Shown here: in pieces, positions 60,801-64,000 of the stretch | How positions within the stretch are numbered: the stretch's first letter is position 1 | How the letters are laid out: each line of letters starts with the position of its first letter | NCBI GenBank assembly: GCA_949128115.1 | Contig: OX421966.1 | Location: 3,348,001-3,412,000, forward strand | Length of the DNA stretch: 64,000 nucleotides | Origin: Anaspis maculata | Taxonomy: Eukaryota > Arthropoda > Insecta > Coleoptera > Scraptiidae | Direction of reading: 5' to 3' | Notes under the pieces: model-generated | Told to the model about the DNA's origin: nothing | Databases searched by the model: none | The model's input: only the letters and a program-made list of their open reading frames with translations | Made by a program: the position numbers and the translations under genes

Positions 60801-62720
60801 GGGTTGGAGCCTGGAGTCACGTGGGTTAAAACCTGAACTTTTTGGATAACAATTGTGTCTTTTTTTCTATATTTGTGTTTGTTCGTCAAATGTTGCGTTT
60901 GGAACAAGTAGCTGCCAACTTCAAAAGTGGTGACCGATCGTTTCGAGAGTCACGTGGGTTGAAGTCTGAAGTCACGTGGGTTGGAACCTGGAGTCACGTG
61001 GGTTGAAACCTGAACTTTTTGGATAACAATTGTGTCTTTTTCTCTATATTTGTGTTTGTTCGTCAAATGTTGCGTTTGGAACAAGTAGCTGCCAACTTCA
61101 AAAGTGGTGACCGATCGTTCCAAAAGTCACGTGGGTTGAAGCCTGGGGTCACGTGGGTTGAAGCCTGAAGTCACGTGGGTTGAAGCCTGACGTCACGTGG
61201 GTTGAAGCCTGAAGTCACGTGGGTTGAAGCCTGAATTTTTCCAATAACAAATATGTCTTAAGTTTTTCGATATTCGTGTTTTTCCGTCAGATATTGCGTT
61301 TGGAACAAGTAGCTGCCAACTTCAGAAGTGGTGACCGATCGTTTCAAAAGTCACGTGGGTTGAAGCCTGGAGTCACGTGGGTTGAAGCCCTAAGTCACGT
61401 GGGTTAAAGCCTGAATTTTTTCAATAACAAATATGTCTTTAGTTTTTCGATATTCGTGTTCTTCCGTCAGATATTGCGTTTGGAACAAGGAGCTGCCAAC
61501 TTTAAGAGTGGTGGCCAATCGTTTTGAAAGTCACGTGGGTTGAAGCCAGGAGTCACGTGGGTTGAAGCCTGAAGTCACGTGGGATGAAGCCTAAAGTCAC
61601 GTGGGTTGAAGCCTGAATTTTTTCAATAACAAATATGTCTTTAGTTTTTTGATATCCGTGTTCTTCCGTCAGATATTGCGTTCAGAACAAGTAGCTGCCA
61701 ACTTCAAAAGTGGTGACCGATCGTTTCAAAAGTCACGTGGATTGAAGCCTGAAGTCACGTGGGGTGAAGCCTGGAGTCACGTGGGTCGAAGCCTGGAGTC
61801 ACGTGGGTTAAAACCTGAACTTTTTGGATAACAATTGTGTCTTTTTTTCTATATTTGTAATCGTTCGTCGAATGTTGCGTTTGGAACAAGTAGCTGCCAA
61901 CTCCAAAAGTGGTGACCAATCGTTTTGAAAGTCACGTGGGTTGAAGCCAGGAGTCACGTGGGTTGAAGCCTGAAGTCACGTGGGATGAAGCCTAAAGTCA
62001 CGTGGGTTGAAGCCTGAATTTTTTCAATGACAAATATGTCTTTAGTTTTTTGATATCCGTGTTCTTCCGTCAGATATTGCGTTTAGAACAAGTAGCTGCC
62101 AACTTCAAAAGTGGTGACCGATCGTTTTAAAAGTCACGTGGATTGAAGCCTGAAGTCACGTGGGGTGAAGCCTGGAGTCACGTGGGTTCAAACCTGAACT
62201 TTTTGGATAACAATTCCGTCATTTTTTTTTGATATTCACGTTCGTTCGTCTGATGTTGCGTTTGGAACAAGTAGTTGCCAACTCCAAAAGTGGTGACCGA
62301 TCGTTTTCGAAGTCACGTGGGTTGAAGCCTGAAGTCACGTGGGTTGGAGCCTGAAGTCACGTGGGTTCAAACCTGAACTTTTTGGATAACAATTCCGTCA
62401 TTTTCTTTGATATTTACGTTCGTTCGTCAGATGTTGCGTTTGGAACAAGTAGTTGCCAACTCCAAAAGTGGTGACCGATCGTTTTAATAGTCACGTGGGT
62501 TGGAGCCTGAAGTCACGTGGGATGAAGCCTGAAGTCACGTGGGTTGGAGCCTGAAGTCACGTGGGTTAAAACCTGAACTTTTTGGATAACAATTGTGTCT
62601 TTTCTCCTATATTTGTGTTCGTTCGATAGACGTTGCGTTTGGAACAAGTAGCTGCCAACATCAAAAGTGGTGACCGATCGTTTTGAAAGTCACGTGGGTT
62701 GAAGCCCGAAGTCACGTGGG
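60801..62720 (+). repeat. 1,917-bp decameric higher-order repeat, copy 2
   Basis: Same order of monomers and markers as the first copy, for example GTGGTGGCCAATCG near 59,600 and 61,515, and TTCAGAACAAG near 59,765 and 61,682. A private change, TTTGTAATCGTTCG, lies near 61,858. The match ends near 62,720. Confidence 0.93.
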
Positions 62721-64000
62721 TTGAAGCCTCAAGTCACGTGGGTTGGAGCCTGGATTTTTTCAATAACAAATATGTCTTTAGTTTTTCGATATTCGTGTTC
62801 TTCCGTCAGAAATTGCGTTTGGAACAAGTAGTTGCCAACTCCAAAAGTGACGACCGATCGTTTTAATAGTCACGTGGGTTGAAGCCTGAAGTCACGTGGG
62901 TTGGAGCCTGAAGTCACGTGGGTTGGAGCCTGAAGTCACGTGGGTTAAAACCTGAACTTTTTGGATAACAATCGTGTCTTTTCTCCTATATTTGTGTTCG
63001 TTCGATAGACGTTGCGTTTGGAACAAGTAGCTGCCAACATCAAAAGTGGTGACCGATCGTTTTGAAAGTCACGTGGGTTGAAGCCCGAAGTCACGTGGGT
63101 TGGAGCCTGGAGTCACGTGGGTTAAAACCTGAACTTTTTGGATAACAATTGTGTCTTTTTTTCTATATTTGTGTTTGTTCGTCAAATGTTGCGTTTGGAA
63201 CAAGTAGCTGCCAACTTCAAAAGTGGTGACCGATCGTTTCGAGAGTCACGTGGGTTGAAGTCTGAAGTCACGTGGGTTGGAACCTGGAGTCACGTGGGTT
63301 GAAACCTGAACTTTTTGGATAACAATTGTGTCTTTTTCTCTATATTTGTGTTTGTTCGTCAAATGTTGCGTTTGGAACAAGTAGCTGCCAACTTCAAAAG
63401 TGGTGACCGATCGTTCCAAAAGTCACGTGGGTTGAAGCCTGGGGTCACGTGGGTTGAAGCCTGAAGTCACGTGGGTTGAAGCCTGACGTCACGTGGGTTG
63501 AAGCCTGAAGTCACGTGGGTTGAAGCCTGAATTTTTCCAATAACAAATATGTCTTAAGTTTTTCGATATTCGTGTTTTTCCGTCAGATATTGCGTTTGGA
63601 ACAAGTAGCTGCCAACTTCAGAAGTGGTGACCGATCGTTTCAAAAGTCACGTGGGTTGAAGCCTGGAGTCACGTGGGTTGAAGCCCTAAGTCACGTGGGT
63701 TAAAGCCTGAATTTTTTCAATAACAAATATGTCTTTAGTTTTTCGATATTCGTGTTCTTCCGTCAGATATTGCGTTTGGAACAAGGAGCTGCCAACTTTA
63801 AGAGTGGTGGCCAATCGTTTTGAAAGTCACGTGGGTTGAAGCCAGGAGTCACGTGGGTTGAAGCCTGAAGTCACGTGGGATGAAGCCTAAAGTCACGTGG
63901 GTTGAAGCCTGAATTTTTTCAATAACAAATATGTCTTTAGTTTTTTGATATCCGTGTTCTTCCGTCAGATATTGCGTTCAGAACAAGTAGCTGCCAACTT
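62721..64000 (+). repeat. Third, rearranged copy at the right edge
   Basis: Matches 58.51-59.79 kb at an offset of 4,213 bp, shown by the rare AAAGTGACGACCGATCG landmark (58,634 and 62,847). The TCGTTTCGAGAG marker falls at 63,234, 2,296 bp from the previous one instead of 1,917, so about 379 bp (two monomers) were regained here. The window ends inside an A core. Confidence 0.9.

Larger units (their letters stand above)
1..64000 (+). repeat. Satellite DNA array (whole window)
   Basis: Seen: every line of the window is a head-to-tail copy of the same unit. Each unit has a core ending in GTGGTGACCGATCG, followed by 2-6 copies of a 22-bp subrepeat containing GTCACGTGGG. No inverted monomer, transposon insertion, simple-sequence tract or unique DNA was found, and the array runs off both ends. 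Counted blocks average about 190.5-191.7 bp per monomer, so about 335 monomers are present. Known: long, uniform arrays with higher-order repeats are typical of centromeric or other heterochromatic satellites in eukaryotes. Inference: this is such a satellite. The species and chromosomal location cannot be read from the sequence. Confidence 0.98.

Noticed and set aside
61850..61870. TTTGTAATCGTTCG as a possible separate element boundary
   Set aside because: Flanking sequence is ordinary B core on both sides and the register is kept. It is a private cluster of substitutions in one monomer.
1..64000. CRISPR array
   Set aside because: The regular 22-bp repeats are directly adjacent with no unique spacers, and the cores between blocks are themselves repeated. 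No cas-like gene is present.
1..64000. Telomeric or simple-sequence repeats
   Set aside because: No tandem TTAGGG, TTAGG or other short telomere-type unit was found. TTTAGG occurs only as a single variant inside some A cores.
1..64000. Transposable element or retrotransposon as the array's repeat unit
   Set aside because: No reverse transcriptase, transposase, terminal inverted repeat or target-site duplication is visible, and no insertion interrupts the array.
1..64000. tRNA, rRNA or other structured RNA gene
   Set aside because: No cloverleaf, A/B-box pair or rRNA-like stretch was found. Short complementarities such as CTTCAA in the core against TTGAAG in the subrepeat are only about 6 bp and too weak to support a structure.
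1..64000. Assembly artefact explaining all higher-order repeats
   Set aside because: Cannot be excluded from sequence alone, but the copies carry private substitutions, a 2-bp insertion (near 54,301) and indels of exact 22-bp or monomer size. This is better explained by biological unequal exchange. Copy number should still be treated with caution until checked with spanning long reads.

Overview
The whole 64 kb window is one uninterrupted tandem satellite array. I find no gene, RNA gene, transposon, microsatellite tract or unique sequence in it. Every monomer I read runs in the same orientation (arbitrarily called +), and both ends of the window lie inside the array. This points to eukaryotic constitutive heterochromatin, such as a centromeric, pericentromeric or heterochromatic-chromosome satellite. 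The species cannot be named from the sequence. The CpG sites are well preserved, which fits a lineage or locus with little germline CpG methylation (many invertebrates), but this is only a hint.

The monomer has two parts. The first is a core of about 111-115 bp. The second is a block of 2 to 6 copies of a 22-bp subrepeat, each carrying GTCACGTGGGTTGAAGCC with a CACGTG palindrome. Monomer length is therefore quantised in 22-bp steps: 158, 180, 202, 224 and 246 bp for type A cores (114 bp), and 177, 199 and 243 bp for type B cores (111 bp). A and B differ mainly in the 5' half of the core and are nearly the same in the 3' half (from TTGCGTTTGGAAC through GACCGATCG). Three counted higher-order units average 190-192 bp per monomer, so the window holds roughly 335 monomers and about 1,150-1,200 subrepeats (arithmetic estimate).

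Layout. 1-17,711 is almost pure type A, with one three-monomer B island at 3,421-3,995 and local higher-order repeats at 12.4-14.8 kb (764-bp tetramer) and 15.4-17.6 kb (1,212-bp offset). 17,712-32,682 is type A with B islands and carries a large 4,572-bp-offset duplication (24 monomers). 32,683-34,447 is an A run resembling the left side. 34,448-64,000 interleaves A and B in short runs and is built from repeated blocks: offsets of about 2.67-2.85 kb, 7.84-8.02 kb, 9.09 kb and 12.13 kb, a 3,044/3,046-bp 16-mer and a 1,917-bp decamer.

There are no genes to relate to each other. The short open frames of 60-140 codons are by-products of repeat arithmetic: three 22-bp units plus a 111- or 114-bp core are divisible by 3. 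The main points of interest are the very dense, helically spaced CACGTG sites (matching the yeast CDEI/Cbf1 consensus and metazoan USF/MITF-type E-boxes), the uneven conservation within the core, and a clear record of unequal exchange at three scales (22 bp, monomer, multi-monomer).
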